From: Jatrophihabitans endophyticus
Lineage (GTDB): Bacteria > Actinomycetota > Actinomycetes > Mycobacteriales > Jatrophihabitantaceae
NCBI RefSeq assembly: GCF_900129455.1
Contig: NZ_FQVU01000001.1
Location: forward strand, 434,001 to 498,000
DNA: 64,000 bases
Direction of reading: 5' to 3'
The position numbers and the translations under genes are program-made. The notes under the pieces are model-generated. The model worked only from the letters and a program-made list of their open reading frames with translations, had not been told where the DNA came from and ran no database searches. Position 1 is the first letter of the stretch, and each line of letters starts with the position of its first letter. Of this stretch, positions 54,765 to 62,836 are shown piece by piece.

Positions 54765-54832
54765 CGAGTGGTCGCTCACGCGCCGAGTGGTCGCTGTTTC
54801 GGTGACCACTCGCCGTCCTGATCGACCACTCG
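54765..54832. repeat. palindromic mosaic element C1 (CGAGTGGTCG family)
   Basis: Two direct units CGAGTGGTCG (54765, 54784) and two inverted units (54803, one mismatch, and 54823), with steps of 19, 19 and 20 bp. Outside, CGTCCCC and GGGGACG (about 54750 and 54838) add further weak pairing. It lies 27 nt past the IclR stop and encodes the last 18 residues and the stop codon of the convergent minus-strand gene. Confidence 0.88.
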
Positions 54833-55633
54833 AAGACGGGGACGGTGCCCCAACAGCTCGGGGCGACGTCGCCGGACGATCGCGCGCAGCTCCGGGCCGA
54901 TCTGCCAGGGCCGCGCGAACACCTCCGCCGGGCCGTACTGCAGCTCCAGCCAGCCCTCTGCCCGCAGGTCGGCCGATCGGGTGATGTCGCGGCGCATCCG
55001 ATCGAGGCGCGCGTGATCGCCGCCCTGATACTCGAGCGCGATCTTCGCCGCAGCCAGCGAGAGGTCCGGTTCGGCGAGCCAGCCGCCGTCGCCGCGGTGC
55101 ACCGGGACGTTGACGTCCCACCTCGGCAGATCCGGCGCCGATGCGGCGATTCGCAGGTGACTCTCCGGGCGTGATCGCGATCGCGCGTCCAGCAGCGGCA
55201 GTGCCGTCCGCGCGCGGCGCACACCCCGACCGCCCACGCTACGTCGCACGGCGGCCTCGAGCTCGGCCGCGGTGGTGCCGGCGCGCAGCGCGCTGTCCCC
55301 CGCCGCGACGAGGGCCGGCAGCGACAACAACGGCGCGAGGTCGACCCAGGTACGGGCGGGCGAGGTCACCGGCACGCCGTGGAGCACGACCACGTCACCC
55401 TCGACGAGCTGGCGCCGGTGGGCGCGGACGTCCGCGCGCCGACTACGCAGCATCGCGTGACCCGGCCGAAGCGGTTCGGCGACCGCGACGTGTAGGTCGT
55501 CGTCGAATCCCGGCAGCCAGTAGCGGTGCAGTCGCCCCGCGGTCGTCAGGCACACCGCGGACTCGTCTCCGCACGCCGCCAGCACCGCGGTGCAGCGCGC
55601 GAGGAGGTCCCACCATTCCTGCGTCGTCGTCAC
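54776..55633 (-). CDS. AbiEi/DUF559-like protein (Vsr-like endonuclease fold)
   Basis: A 285-aa protein of the common actinobacterial type with an AbiEi-like N-terminal part ([44 protein letters not shown]) and a C-terminal DUF559/Vsr-like nuclease region: [49 protein letters not shown]. The usual catalytic EYDG reads EYQG here, so activity is doubtful. Single copies without a toxin are frequent; no AbiEii partner is adjacent. The start is uncertain: GTG 55633 is used; GTG 55708 would add 25 Pro/Gly/Arg-rich residues. The final [18 protein letters not shown] is translated from repeat C1, so the native C-terminus was probably replaced by the element. Confidence 0.65.
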   Translation of the reverse strand: MTTTQEWWDLLARCTAVLAACGDESAVCLTTAGRLHRYWLPGFDDDLHVAVAEPLRPGHAMLRSRRADVRAHRRQLVEGDVVVLHGVPVTSPARTWVDLAPLLSLPALVAAGDSALRAGTTAAELEAAVRRSVGGRGVRRARTALPLLDARSRSRPESHLRIAASAPDLPRWDVNVPVHRGDGGWLAEPDLSLAAAKIALEYQGGDHARLDRMRRDITRSADLRAEGWLELQYGPAEVFARPWQIGPELRAIVRRRRPELLGHRPRLRVVDQDGEWSPKQRPLGA

Positions 55634-55742
55634 GGGGGCGACGGTGCCGCTCCGCGCAGCCGGGCGCGAGCCCACCGGACCGGGTGTGGACGGCCGCCCG
55701 TCGTCCACAGGCGTGGCGGCACCGATGACTCGACAAGTGCTC

Positions 55743-55828
55743 CCCCTTCGCCGAGTGGTCGCTCAGGCGCCGAGTGGTCGCGCTTTCTGCGACCACTCGG
55801 CATCCTGACCGACCACTCGGCGAAGGGG
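55743..55828. repeat. palindromic mosaic element C2 (CGAGTGGTCG family)
   Basis: Direct units at 55752 and 55771, inverted units at 55790 and 55810 (steps 19, 19 and 20 bp). Outer arms of 19 bp (55743-55761, CCCCTTCGCCGAGTGGTCG, and 55810-55828) pair perfectly. TCAGG/CCTGA pairs in between, and inner arms of 13 bp (55769-55781, 55789-55801) close a 7-nt loop. It starts 28 nt past the aldehyde dehydrogenase stop on the minus strand and should act as its terminator. Confidence 0.92.
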
Positions 55829-55856
55829 CACGGCGAGAAGGAACGGCCGGGTCAGG

Positions 55857-57299
55857 TCACCAGGACGTGGCGACGTAGGTGGTCTCCAGGTACTCCTCGA
55901 TGCCCTCGAAGCCGCCCTCGCGGCCGAGGCCGGATTGTTTGACGCCGCCGAAGGGCGCGGCGGGGTCGCTGACGATGCCGCGGTTGAGCCCGACCATGCC
56001 GACCTCGAGCTTCTCGCTGACACGCAGGCCGCGCGCGAGGTCGCGGGTGTAGACGTAGCCGGTCAGCCCCATCTCCGAGCCGTTGGCGACGGCGATCGCG
56101 TCCTCGTCGTCGCGCACCGTGATGATGGGCGCGACAGGACCGAAGATCTCCTCCGTCGCGGCGGCCGAGTCACGCGGCACGTCGGTGAGCACGGTGGCCT
56201 CGTAGAAGAAGCCGGCGCGTTCGGGCGTCGACCCACCCAGGACGACGGTGGCGCCGGCGTCGACGGTGCGCGTGACCTTGTCCGCGATCCCGGCCTGCTG
56301 CTTGGCGTTCACCATCGGGCCGAGCTTGGTCGACTCGTCGGTGCCGGCGCCGAGCGTCAGCTCGCCCATCTTCGCGGCGAGCTTCGTGGCGAACTCGGCC
56401 GCGACGGACTCCGCGACGAGGAAGCGGTTGGCCGCGGTGCACGCCTGCCCACCGTTGCGCATCTTCGCGAGCATCGCACCCTCGACCGCGGCGTCGAGGT
56501 CGGCGTCGTCGAGGACGAGGAACGGGTCGTTGCCGCCGAGCTCCATCGAGGAGTCCACGACGCGGTCGGCGGCCTGCTTGAGCAGCAGGCTGCCCACCCC
56601 GGTGGAGCCGGTGAACGACAGCTTGCGCACCCGGCCGTCGGCCAGGGCGCGCTCCACGACGGGGCCGGGCACGTCACTGGTGATCACATTGACCACGCCG
56701 GCCGGCGCGCCGGCGTCGGTCAGCACCTGCGCCAGCACGAGCGCGGTCAGCGGGGTGTCCTCGGCCGGCTTGAGCACGACCGCGCAGCCGGCGGCGAGTG
56801 CCGGGGCCAGCTTGCGGGTCGCCATCGCCGCCGGGAAGTTCCACGGCGTCAGCAGCAGCGCGACGCCGAACGGCTTCTTGAACGTGACGATCCGGTTCGC
56901 TCCCGACGGCGACGTCCGTACCTCGCCGCCCACGCGAACGGCCTCCTCCGAGTACCACCGGAAGAACTCGGCGGCGTACGTCACCTCCGCCCGGGAGTCC
57001 GTCAACGACTTGCCCATCTCGAGCGACATCAGGTAGGCGATGTCCTCGCTGCGCGCGGTCATCAGCTCGAACGCCTTGCGCAGCACCTCCGCGCGTTCGC
57101 GCGGCGCCTTCGCCGCCCATCCCGGATGCGCGGCGGCGGCCGCCGCGATCGCGTCGTCCACGTCGGCGTCGCCGGCCTTGGCGACCGCTGCGACGACCGC
57201 GCCGGTCGACGGGTCGAGGACGTCGAAGGTGCCGTTCGCTCCGTCGCGCCATTCGCCGTCGACGTACAGCTGGGTCGGCGTGCCGGCAGGGAGGGTCAT
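55857..57299 (-). CDS. NAD(P)-dependent aldehyde dehydrogenase, succinate-semialdehyde type
   Basis: The 480-aa protein is a complete aldehyde dehydrogenase: LLTPWNFPAAMATRKLAPALAAG for cofactor entry, the general base in SSMELGGNDPFLVL, the nucleophile in NGGQACTAANRFLV and EEIFGPVAPI. Overall features (FGGVKQSGLGREGGFEGIEEYLE at the end) are those of GabD-like succinate-semialdehyde dehydrogenases, but related aldehydes are possible. The ATG at 57299 is chosen; an upstream frame to 57470 crosses the divergent spacer. Its stop is followed by repeat C2. Confidence 0.88.
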   Translation of the reverse strand: MTLPAGTPTQLYVDGEWRDGANGTFDVLDPSTGAVVAAVAKAGDADVDDAIAAAAAAHPGWAAKAPRERAEVLRKAFELMTARSEDIAYLMSLEMGKSLTDSRAEVTYAAEFFRWYSEEAVRVGGEVRTSPSGANRIVTFKKPFGVALLLTPWNFPAAMATRKLAPALAAGCAVVLKPAEDTPLTALVLAQVLTDAGAPAGVVNVITSDVPGPVVERALADGRVRKLSFTGSTGVGSLLLKQAADRVVDSSMELGGNDPFLVLDDADLDAAVEGAMLAKMRNGGQACTAANRFLVAESVAAEFATKLAAKMGELTLGAGTDESTKLGPMVNAKQQAGIADKVTRTVDAGATVVLGGSTPERAGFFYEATVLTDVPRDSAAATEEIFGPVAPIITVRDDEDAIAVANGSEMGLTGYVYTRDLARGLRVSEKLEVGMVGLNRGIVSDPAAPFGGVKQSGLGREGGFEGIEEYLETTYVATSW

Positions 57300-57450
57300 C
57301 GCTGCACCTTCGTTCTCGTCGATCGGGTCATGTCGTGTCGTGCCCACCCCCACCCGGCCCGAAACGTCACCGTGATGTGCTCCCGGCTGCCCGGTCGCTG
57401 CCCCTCCGTGCCCGGATCGTCCGATACCGGCCTGGCGGTGCGTTTGCCGG

Positions 57451-57464
57451 ACGATGATCATCGT
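57451..57464. promoter_or_regulatory. 14-bp perfect palindrome in the aldh-mcp divergent spacer
   Basis: ACGATGATCATCGT is self-complementary. It lies between the divergent aldehyde dehydrogenase and GAF-MCP genes and is a plausible dimeric-regulator operator; no regulator is adjacent. Confidence 0.4.
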
Positions 57465-57497
57465 GCGCACTCAGCTTCCCGCGGGCCGGGCCGATGA

Positions 57498-57540
57498 CTG
57501 GTACGAGGACCGGCATTGGGTCCGTACCAGGCCACAGCGG
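57498..57540 (+). promoter_or_regulatory. stem-loop just before the GAF-MCP ribosome site
   Basis: CTGGTAC (57498-57504) pairs with GTACCAG (57534-57540), and GGACC with GGTCC inside it after a 2-nt bulge. The stem ends 7 nt before the ATG at 57548 and could affect translation or be an operator. Confidence 0.4.
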
Positions 57541-57547
57541 AGAAACG

Positions 57548-59101
57548 ATGCACAAGCTGCGTAACCGGCGGATCGAGACCACGACCGCGAGCGTCGAACA
57601 GCCACGGGACGTCGAGGCCGTCGAGCAGGTGCTCGACCGGCTCGACCGCGGGGTCGCCGGCGGCGAGGAGGCCAGCCGGGTCATCGTCGAGACGCTGTCC
57701 GAGGCCCTCAACCTCTCCTACGGCGCCGCATGGGACCGCCGCCCCGACGGCCGCTTCCGGCTGACGGCAGAGACCGGCGAGCTGGTCGGCACGCTCAGCA
57801 CCGTCATCCGACCGGGCAACACGCTCGAGCCGACGGACGGGCTGCTCGGCGACGCGGTCCGCACCAAGGACGCGGTGCGCTCCGACGCGACCGCCGACGC
57901 CCTGCACTGCGAGCGCTGGCAGACCGCCAAGCGGGCCGGCATGAACTTCGGCGCCACCGTGCCGATCGTGGAGGGCGACGCCGTCGTCGCGGTCTTCGAG
58001 TACTACAGCCGCGACGAGCTGCCGTTCTTCGGCCCCCGGGCCGAGAAGTGGCGCTCGCTGTCGCGCATCGCCGCCCTGGCCCGGCGGCAGGCCGTCGCCG
58101 CCGCCGAGCTCGAGCAGACCATCAACGACCGCTCGGCCGTCACCAAGGTCGTCGACCGCATCGGCGAGGTCAACGACGTCGACTCCGCCCTGCGGGCCGG
58201 CCTCGAGACGGTGCGCAGCGCATTCGGCTGGGCGTACGGCTCCTACTGGGCGCTCGACGAGGCCGACAACGTGCTGCGGTTCAAGATGGAGTCGGGCTCG
58301 GCCGGCGACGAGTTCCGCCGCGTCACGCTGGCCGCGTCGTTCGCCGAGGGCGTCGGGCTCTCCGGCCGGGCGTGGCAGACCCGCAAGCTGTACTTCGTCA
58401 AGGACCTCGCCGAGCTCACCGACTGCGTGCGCGCACCCGCCGCGCAGCGCGCGGGCGTCCGCTCCGGCGTGTGCTTCCCGATCATGGTCAACGGCAAGGT
58501 CATCGGGACGATGGACTTCTTCACCAGCGAGATGATCGACCTGTCTCCCTCGCGCGCCTCGGCGTTGAGCAACGTCGGTCAGCTCGTCTCGCAGCGGCTC
58601 GCGGTGCTCAAGCGGGTCGAGACCGACGCGCATCGGGCGCAGGACCTGCTGCAGACCGTCCACGACATGCGTGCCGCCTCGGCCGAGGCCGACTCGGTCG
58701 CCGCCCAGGCGAGCGCCCGCGCGAACGCCATGAGCGAAGAGGTGCAGCAGCTGCGGCAGGCCTCGACCGCGATCGGCGACGTCATCAAGATCATCTCCGA
58801 CATCGCGAACCAGACGAACCTGCTCGCGCTCAACGCGACGATCGAGTCGGCGCGGGCCGGCGAGGCGGGCAAGGGCTTCGCGGTCGTCGCCGGCGAGGTG
58901 AAGGAGCTCGCCAACGAGACCGCCCGTGCCACGACTCGCGTCTCGGAGCAGGTGGCGGGCATCCAGCAGAGCAGCCGCTCGGTGTCCGAGGGCATCACGG
59001 GCACGCTGGAGACCATGACCGAGCTGGACTCCATCCAGCTGCGCATCGCCGACATCCTGGCGACGCAGGCCGAGATGGCCACGGCGTTCGAGCGCGACTG
59101 A
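57548..59101 (+). CDS. soluble GAF-GAF methyl-accepting chemotaxis-type signalling protein
   Basis: The 517-aa protein has two GAF sensor domains (about 20-180 and 205-365; [20 protein letters not shown] and [21 protein letters not shown] are their last strands). A helical linker follows, then a short cytoplasmic MCP signalling hairpin (about 380-515) with the conserved tip [41 protein letters not shown] in shortened description. There is no transmembrane segment, so it senses an internal signal. The ATG at 57548 has GGAGA 6 nt upstream; a start at 57494 would translate the stem-loop. No che genes are near, so its output is unknown. Confidence 0.85.
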   Translation: MHKLRNRRIETTTASVEQPRDVEAVEQVLDRLDRGVAGGEEASRVIVETLSEALNLSYGAAWDRRPDGRFRLTAETGELVGTLSTVIRPGNTLEPTDGLLGDAVRTKDAVRSDATADALHCERWQTAKRAGMNFGATVPIVEGDAVVAVFEYYSRDELPFFGPRAEKWRSLSRIAALARRQAVAAAELEQTINDRSAVTKVVDRIGEVNDVDSALRAGLETVRSAFGWAYGSYWALDEADNVLRFKMESGSAGDEFRRVTLAASFAEGVGLSGRAWQTRKLYFVKDLAELTDCVRAPAAQRAGVRSGVCFPIMVNGKVIGTMDFFTSEMIDLSPSRASALSNVGQLVSQRLAVLKRVETDAHRAQDLLQTVHDMRAASAEADSVAAQASARANAMSEEVQQLRQASTAIGDVIKIISDIANQTNLLALNATIESARAGEAGKGFAVVAGEVKELANETARATTRVSEQVAGIQQSSRSVSEGITGTLETMTELDSIQLRIADILATQAEMATAFERD

Positions 59102-59131
59102 CACCACACCGCCCCGCGGCGACTTGCATCT

Positions 59132-59151
59132 CAGTGCACGACTGTGCACTG
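59132..59151. promoter_or_regulatory. 8-bp inverted repeat between the MCP and hydrolase genes
   Basis: CAGTGCAC-GACT-GTGCACTG, perfect arms (59132-59139, 59144-59151). It could be a terminator for the MCP gene or an operator for the next gene, 34 nt upstream of its GTG. Confidence 0.45.
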
Positions 59152-59184
59152 TGGCAGGACTGGCCACGGTGGACGGGGGTTGCG

Positions 59185-60498
59185 GTGCGCAAGGACGAGA
59201 TGCGGGACGCGGGCACGCTCGCCGGAACCACGCTGCACGAGGTCGCGGGCACCGCGCGCGACGTCCACCGGGCCGTGGCCGACCGGTTGTTCGGGCTCGC
59301 CGGTCGGCCGGGCGCGGCTATCAAGCTGGCGCACGACGGCATCGCCGCGATCGCCTACGGCAGCACCCGTCTCGGGGTGAGGTACCTGCCGCCCGCCGTC
59401 GGGATGATCGCGGGCGCGGTGCAGGACCCGACGGCGGAGTCCGTCCACGACCACCGCACCGGCCGTTCGGTGCTCGGCGCGATCAGCGGCATCGTCGGCG
59501 ACCGGATGGCCGTCGAGTCCGCCGCGGTCGCCCCGCAGATGCGCATGCGGCTCGGCAGCGGCCCGCTGCGGCGCGTCGCCGGCAACGTCGCCCACGACGC
59601 CCGCTCGGCGAGCGTCCCGGTCGGCGGCCGCCTCGTCGTCTTCGTGCACGGGCTGTGCGAGTCCGACCTCTGCTGGTCCTGGGCCGCGGAGCGGCGGTGG
59701 GGCGACCGCACCGCCACGTACGGCTCCAAGCTGCACGACGACGACGGCTGGACGCCGCTCTACGTGAACTTCAACACCGGCCTGCACATCTCCGGCAACG
59801 GCCTCGAGTTCGCCGAGCAGCTCGAGGAGCTGGTGGCGGGGTGGCCGGTCCGCGTCACCGAGATCGCGCTGATCGGCCACTCGCTCGGCGGTCTGGTCGC
59901 GCGCAGCGCGGCACACCAGGGGCACGAGCTCGGCCACGCCTGGGTCGGGCGACTGCGCCACATCGTCGGCCTCGGCACGCCCCACCTCGGGGCACCGCTC
60001 GAGCGCTACGTCAACCGCGGGACGCACCGGCTCGCCCGCCGGCCGGAGACCCGCCCGTTCGCCGCCCTGCTCAACCAGCGCAGCGTCGGGATCAAGGACC
60101 TGCGTCACGGCTCCGTCGTCGAGGCCGACTGGCTCGACTTCGAGGCCGACGACCCGACCGACAACTGCACGCCGGCCTCGCTCGTGCCCGGCGTCGCCTA
60201 CTCCATGGTGTCGGCGACGCTGTCGCGCGAGCCCGACGGGATCTTCGCCCACGACCTGCTCGTGCAGCACGGCAGCGCGCACGGCGTGGGGGCGGTCCGC
60301 TCCATCGCGTTCGAAGCCGACCGCTCCCACACGATCGCCGGGGGCAAGCACCACTTCGACCTGCTCGCCGACGCGACGGTCTACGACAAGGTGCGGGGCT
60401 GGCTCGCCGGGGGCGACGGCGCCGCCGCCCCGGTCGACTCCCCGCGGACGACGAGCGGTGAGCGGCGTCGGTCACGGTCGTCTCGACCGAGGACCTGA
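59185..60498 (+). CDS. alpha/beta-hydrolase (PGAP1/lipase-like esterase)
   Basis: The 437-aa protein has a helical N-terminal region with repeated amphipathic segments (about 1-140). A lipase-like alpha/beta-hydrolase domain follows, with the oxyanion strand [17 protein letters not shown], the nucleophile elbow [17 protein letters not shown] and [16 protein letters not shown]. The acid and the catalytic His ([13 protein letters not shown]) lie near the C-terminus. A disordered Ser/Arg tail follows. No signal peptide is seen, so it is probably cytosolic or membrane-associated. Start: GTG 59185; ATG 59200 with AAGGA 4 nt before it is an equally good alternative. Substrate unknown. Confidence 0.78.
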   Translation: MRKDEMRDAGTLAGTTLHEVAGTARDVHRAVADRLFGLAGRPGAAIKLAHDGIAAIAYGSTRLGVRYLPPAVGMIAGAVQDPTAESVHDHRTGRSVLGAISGIVGDRMAVESAAVAPQMRMRLGSGPLRRVAGNVAHDARSASVPVGGRLVVFVHGLCESDLCWSWAAERRWGDRTATYGSKLHDDDGWTPLYVNFNTGLHISGNGLEFAEQLEELVAGWPVRVTEIALIGHSLGGLVARSAAHQGHELGHAWVGRLRHIVGLGTPHLGAPLERYVNRGTHRLARRPETRPFAALLNQRSVGIKDLRHGSVVEADWLDFEADDPTDNCTPASLVPGVAYSMVSATLSREPDGIFAHDLLVQHGSAHGVGAVRSIAFEADRSHTIAGGKHHFDLLADATVYDKVRGWLAGGDGAAAPVDSPRTTSGERRRSRSSRPRT

Positions 60499-60500
60499 TC

Positions 60501-60522
60501 GAAGGAGCGCGCAATGCGGTAG
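60501..60522 (+). other. ribosome site followed by a minimal ORF (ATG-CGG-TAG)
   Basis: GAAGGAGCGC GCA then ATG CGG TAG: a textbook Shine-Dalgarno 6 nt before a two-codon reading frame. The same CGAAGGAGCGC is repeated at 60547-60557 before the real GTG of the PEBP gene. It looks like a duplicated initiation region and might act as a translation or start-stop regulatory site. Confidence 0.45.
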
Positions 60523-60562
60523 GACACTCGGGAGACATCCCCGTCGCGAAGGAGCGCCCACC

Positions 60563-61087
60563 GTGAGCCGCAACCCCTACGCCGACCTCCCCGAGGTCCC
60601 GAGCTTCGACGTCACCAGCACCGACGTCGCGGACGGCCGCCCGCTGGCCGACCCGCAGGTGTCGGGGGTGATGGGCGCCGGTGGCGAGGACGCCTCGCCG
60701 CAGCTGTCGTGGTCCGGCGCGCCCGAGGGCACCAAGAGCTACGCCGTCACCGTGTACGACCCGGACGCCCCCACCGCCAGCGGCTTCTGGCACTGGGCGG
60801 TGTTCGACATCCCCGCCTCGGTCACCGAGCTGCCCACGAACGCGAGCAAGGACGGCCTGCCCGACGGGGCCGTGCAGCTGAACAACGACGGCGGTTTCGC
60901 CGGTTACGTCGGCGCCGCGCCGCCGGCCGGGCACGGCCCGCACCACTACTACGTGGTGGTCCACGCCGTGGACGTCGAGCGCCTGGACATCCCGGCCGAG
61001 GGGTCCTGCGCGTTCCTCGGCTTCAACCTCTTCAGCCACTCGCTCGGCCGCGCCACGCTCGTCCCGACGTACGAGGTGCAGGGATGA
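60563..61087 (+). CDS. PEBP/YbhB-YbcL family (Raf-kinase-inhibitor-like) protein
   Basis: The 174-aa protein has the PEBP core: [25 protein letters not shown], the ligand-binding [45 protein letters not shown] and a closing helix-strand. The pocket residues Asp-Pro-Asp-Ala-Pro and His-Trp are intact, so it should bind a small anion or phospholipid head group. Bacterial roles are unsettled. The GTG at 60563 has AAGGAG 8 nt upstream. Its stop overlaps the formaldehyde dehydrogenase ATG by 4 bp, putting it first in a coupled three-gene operon. Confidence 0.87.
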   Translation: MSRNPYADLPEVPSFDVTSTDVADGRPLADPQVSGVMGAGGEDASPQLSWSGAPEGTKSYAVTVYDPDAPTASGFWHWAVFDIPASVTELPTNASKDGLPDGAVQLNNDGGFAGYVGAAPPAGHGPHHYYVVVHAVDVERLDIPAEGSCAFLGFNLFSHSLGRATLVPTYEVQG

Positions 61088-62181
61088 GCCAGCACGTCAA
61101 CGGGGTGATCGCCCGCGCGAAGGGCGCCCCCGTCGAGGTCGTCACGATCGTCGTGCCGGACCCCGGGCCGGGCGAGGCCCTGGTGAAGGTCGAGGCGTGC
61201 GGGGTCTGCCACACCGACCTGCACTACCGCGAGGGCGGCATCAACGACGAGTTCCCGTTCCTGCTCGGTCACGAGGCGGCCGGGACCGTCGAGGCGGTGG
61301 GCGAGGGCGTCACCGACGTCGCGCCCGGGGACTTCGTCATCCTGAACTGGCGCGCCGTGTGCGGCGAGTGCCGCGCCTGCAAGCGCGGCGAGCCGCAGTA
61401 CTGCTTCGCCACCCACAACGCCACGCAGAGGATGACGCTCGAGGACGGCACCGAGCTCTCCCCCGCGCTCGGCATCGGCGCGTTCTGCGAGAAGACGCTC
61501 GTCGCCGCCGGGCAGTGCACCAAGGTCGACTCGTCGGCGCCGGCCACCGCGGCCGGACTGCTCGGCTGCGGCGTCATGGCCGGCGTCGGGGCCGCGATCA
61601 ACACCGGCGGCGTGAAGCGCGGGCAGAGCATCGCCGTCATCGGCTGCGGCGGGGTCGGGGCGGCGGCGATCGCCGGAGCCCGCATCGTCGGTGCGGCGAA
61701 GATCATCGCCATCGACTTCGACGACCGGAAGCTCGGCCTGGCCGAGGAGTTCGGCGCCACCCACACCATCAACTCCAAGGACCTCGACCTGGACGGCGTC
61801 GTCGCCGCCGTCCAGGACCTCACCGGTGGTTTCGGGGCCGACGTCGTCGTCGAGGCGGTCGGCCGGCCCGAGACCTACCAGCAGGCCTTCTACGCCCGCG
61901 ACCTCGCCGGCACCGTGGTGCTCGTCGGTGTGCCCAATCCCGAGATGACCCTCGAGCTGCCGCTGATCGACGTCTTCGGCCGCGGCGGCGCGCTCAAGTC
62001 GTCCTGGTACGGCGACTGCCTGCCGTCGCGCGACTTCCCGCTGCTGATCGACCTGTTCCAGCAGGGCCGCTTCCCGCTCGACAAGTTCGTCACCGAGACG
62101 ATCGGCATCGGCGACGTCGAGGCAGCCTTCGACAAGATGCACCGCGGCGAGGTGCTGCGTTCGGTGGTGACGCTGCCGTGA
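61084..62181 (+). CDS. mscR: S-(hydroxymethyl)mycothiol dehydrogenase (formaldehyde detoxification)
   Basis: This zinc medium-chain dehydrogenase oxidises the mycothiol-formaldehyde adduct (and can reduce S-nitrosomycothiol). The 365-aa protein has catalytic zinc ligands in [12 protein letters not shown] and [14 protein letters not shown], a structural zinc lobe [15 protein letters not shown], and the Rossmann motif [16 protein letters not shown]. Strong similarity to the mycothiol-dependent class ([22 protein letters not shown]) separates it from glutathione-dependent enzymes. Neighbours fit: it is coupled to an MBL-fold hydrolase (GTGA overlap), the same pair as Rv2259-Rv2260 (recalled). 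The presence of this enzyme implies mycothiol, hence an actinomycete. Confidence 0.92.
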   Translation: MSQHVNGVIARAKGAPVEVVTIVVPDPGPGEALVKVEACGVCHTDLHYREGGINDEFPFLLGHEAAGTVEAVGEGVTDVAPGDFVILNWRAVCGECRACKRGEPQYCFATHNATQRMTLEDGTELSPALGIGAFCEKTLVAAGQCTKVDSSAPATAAGLLGCGVMAGVGAAINTGGVKRGQSIAVIGCGGVGAAAIAGARIVGAAKIIAIDFDDRKLGLAEEFGATHTINSKDLDLDGVVAAVQDLTGGFGADVVVEAVGRPETYQQAFYARDLAGTVVLVGVPNPEMTLELPLIDVFGRGGALKSSWYGDCLPSRDFPLLIDLFQQGRFPLDKFVTETIGIGDVEAAFDKMHRGEVLRSVVTLP

Positions 62182-62801
62182 CCGCGCGCATCGACCACAC
62201 CACCACCAGCGGCACCTTCAGCCTCGACGGCGGGACGTGGGACGTCGAGAACAACGTGTGGGTCGTCGGCGACGACGAGCAGTGCGTGGTGATCGACGCC
62301 CCGCACGACGCCGCCCCGATCGCCGAGCTGATCGGCGAGCGGACGCTCCTCGCCGTCCTGTGCACGCACGCCCACGACGATCACGTGACGGTCGCGCCCG
62401 AGCTGGCCGACCGGTTCGCGGCACCGGTGTACCTGCACCCCGACGACGTCGAGCTGTGGCGCATGACCTACCCGGAGGGCGAGTTCTTCCCGCTCGCGGA
62501 CGGTCAGACCTTCCCGGTGGCCGGCATCGAGCTCGAGGTCGTCCACACCCCCGGGCACGCGCCGGGCGCGGTCTGTTTCCGGGCGGCCGACCTCGACGCG
62601 GTCTTCACCGGTGACACCCTGTTCCAGGGCGGCCCCGGCGCGACCGGGCGGTCGTACTCGGACTTCGACACCATCGTCGCGTCCATCCGATCCCGGCTGC
62701 TCACCCTGCCGCCGGCGACGGTCGTCCACACCGGCCACGGCCCGGACACCACCATCGGCGACGAGGCGGCCGGCGCCGACGGGTGGACCAAGCCCGAGTA
62801 G
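62178..62801 (+). CDS. MBL-fold metallo-hydrolase (partner of mycothiol formaldehyde dehydrogenase)
   Basis: The 207-aa protein is a glyoxalase II-like beta-lactamase fold: metal ligands in [16 protein letters not shown] (H64, H66, D68, H69), [14 protein letters not shown], and [16 protein letters not shown], ending [15 protein letters not shown]. The constant pairing with the dehydrogenase makes hydrolysis of S-formylmycothiol a reasonable inference, releasing formate and mycothiol. The GTG at 62178 overlaps the previous stop (GTGA). It converges on the MFS gene with 35 nt between stops and only a weak 6-bp hairpin (GCCGCC/GGCGGC) there. Confidence 0.85.
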   Translation: MTARIDHTTTSGTFSLDGGTWDVENNVWVVGDDEQCVVIDAPHDAAPIAELIGERTLLAVLCTHAHDDHVTVAPELADRFAAPVYLHPDDVELWRMTYPEGEFFPLADGQTFPVAGIELEVVHTPGHAPGAVCFRAADLDAVFTGDTLFQGGPGATGRSYSDFDTIVASIRSRLLTLPPATVVHTGHGPDTTIGDEAAGADGWTKPE

Positions 62802-62836
62802 CGCCGCCAGCCGGGCGAGGCGGCCGGCCGCGGACG

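Noticed and set aside
54776-55633. Full AbiE toxin-antitoxin system
   Set aside because: Only an AbiEi-like/DUF559 protein is present; no nucleotidyltransferase (AbiEii) gene is adjacent, and the nuclease motif is altered.
62803-62824. Terminator between the MBL-fold and MFS genes
   Set aside because: The only pairing is a 6-bp GCCGCC/GGCGGC stem in very GC-rich DNA, which is expected by chance.
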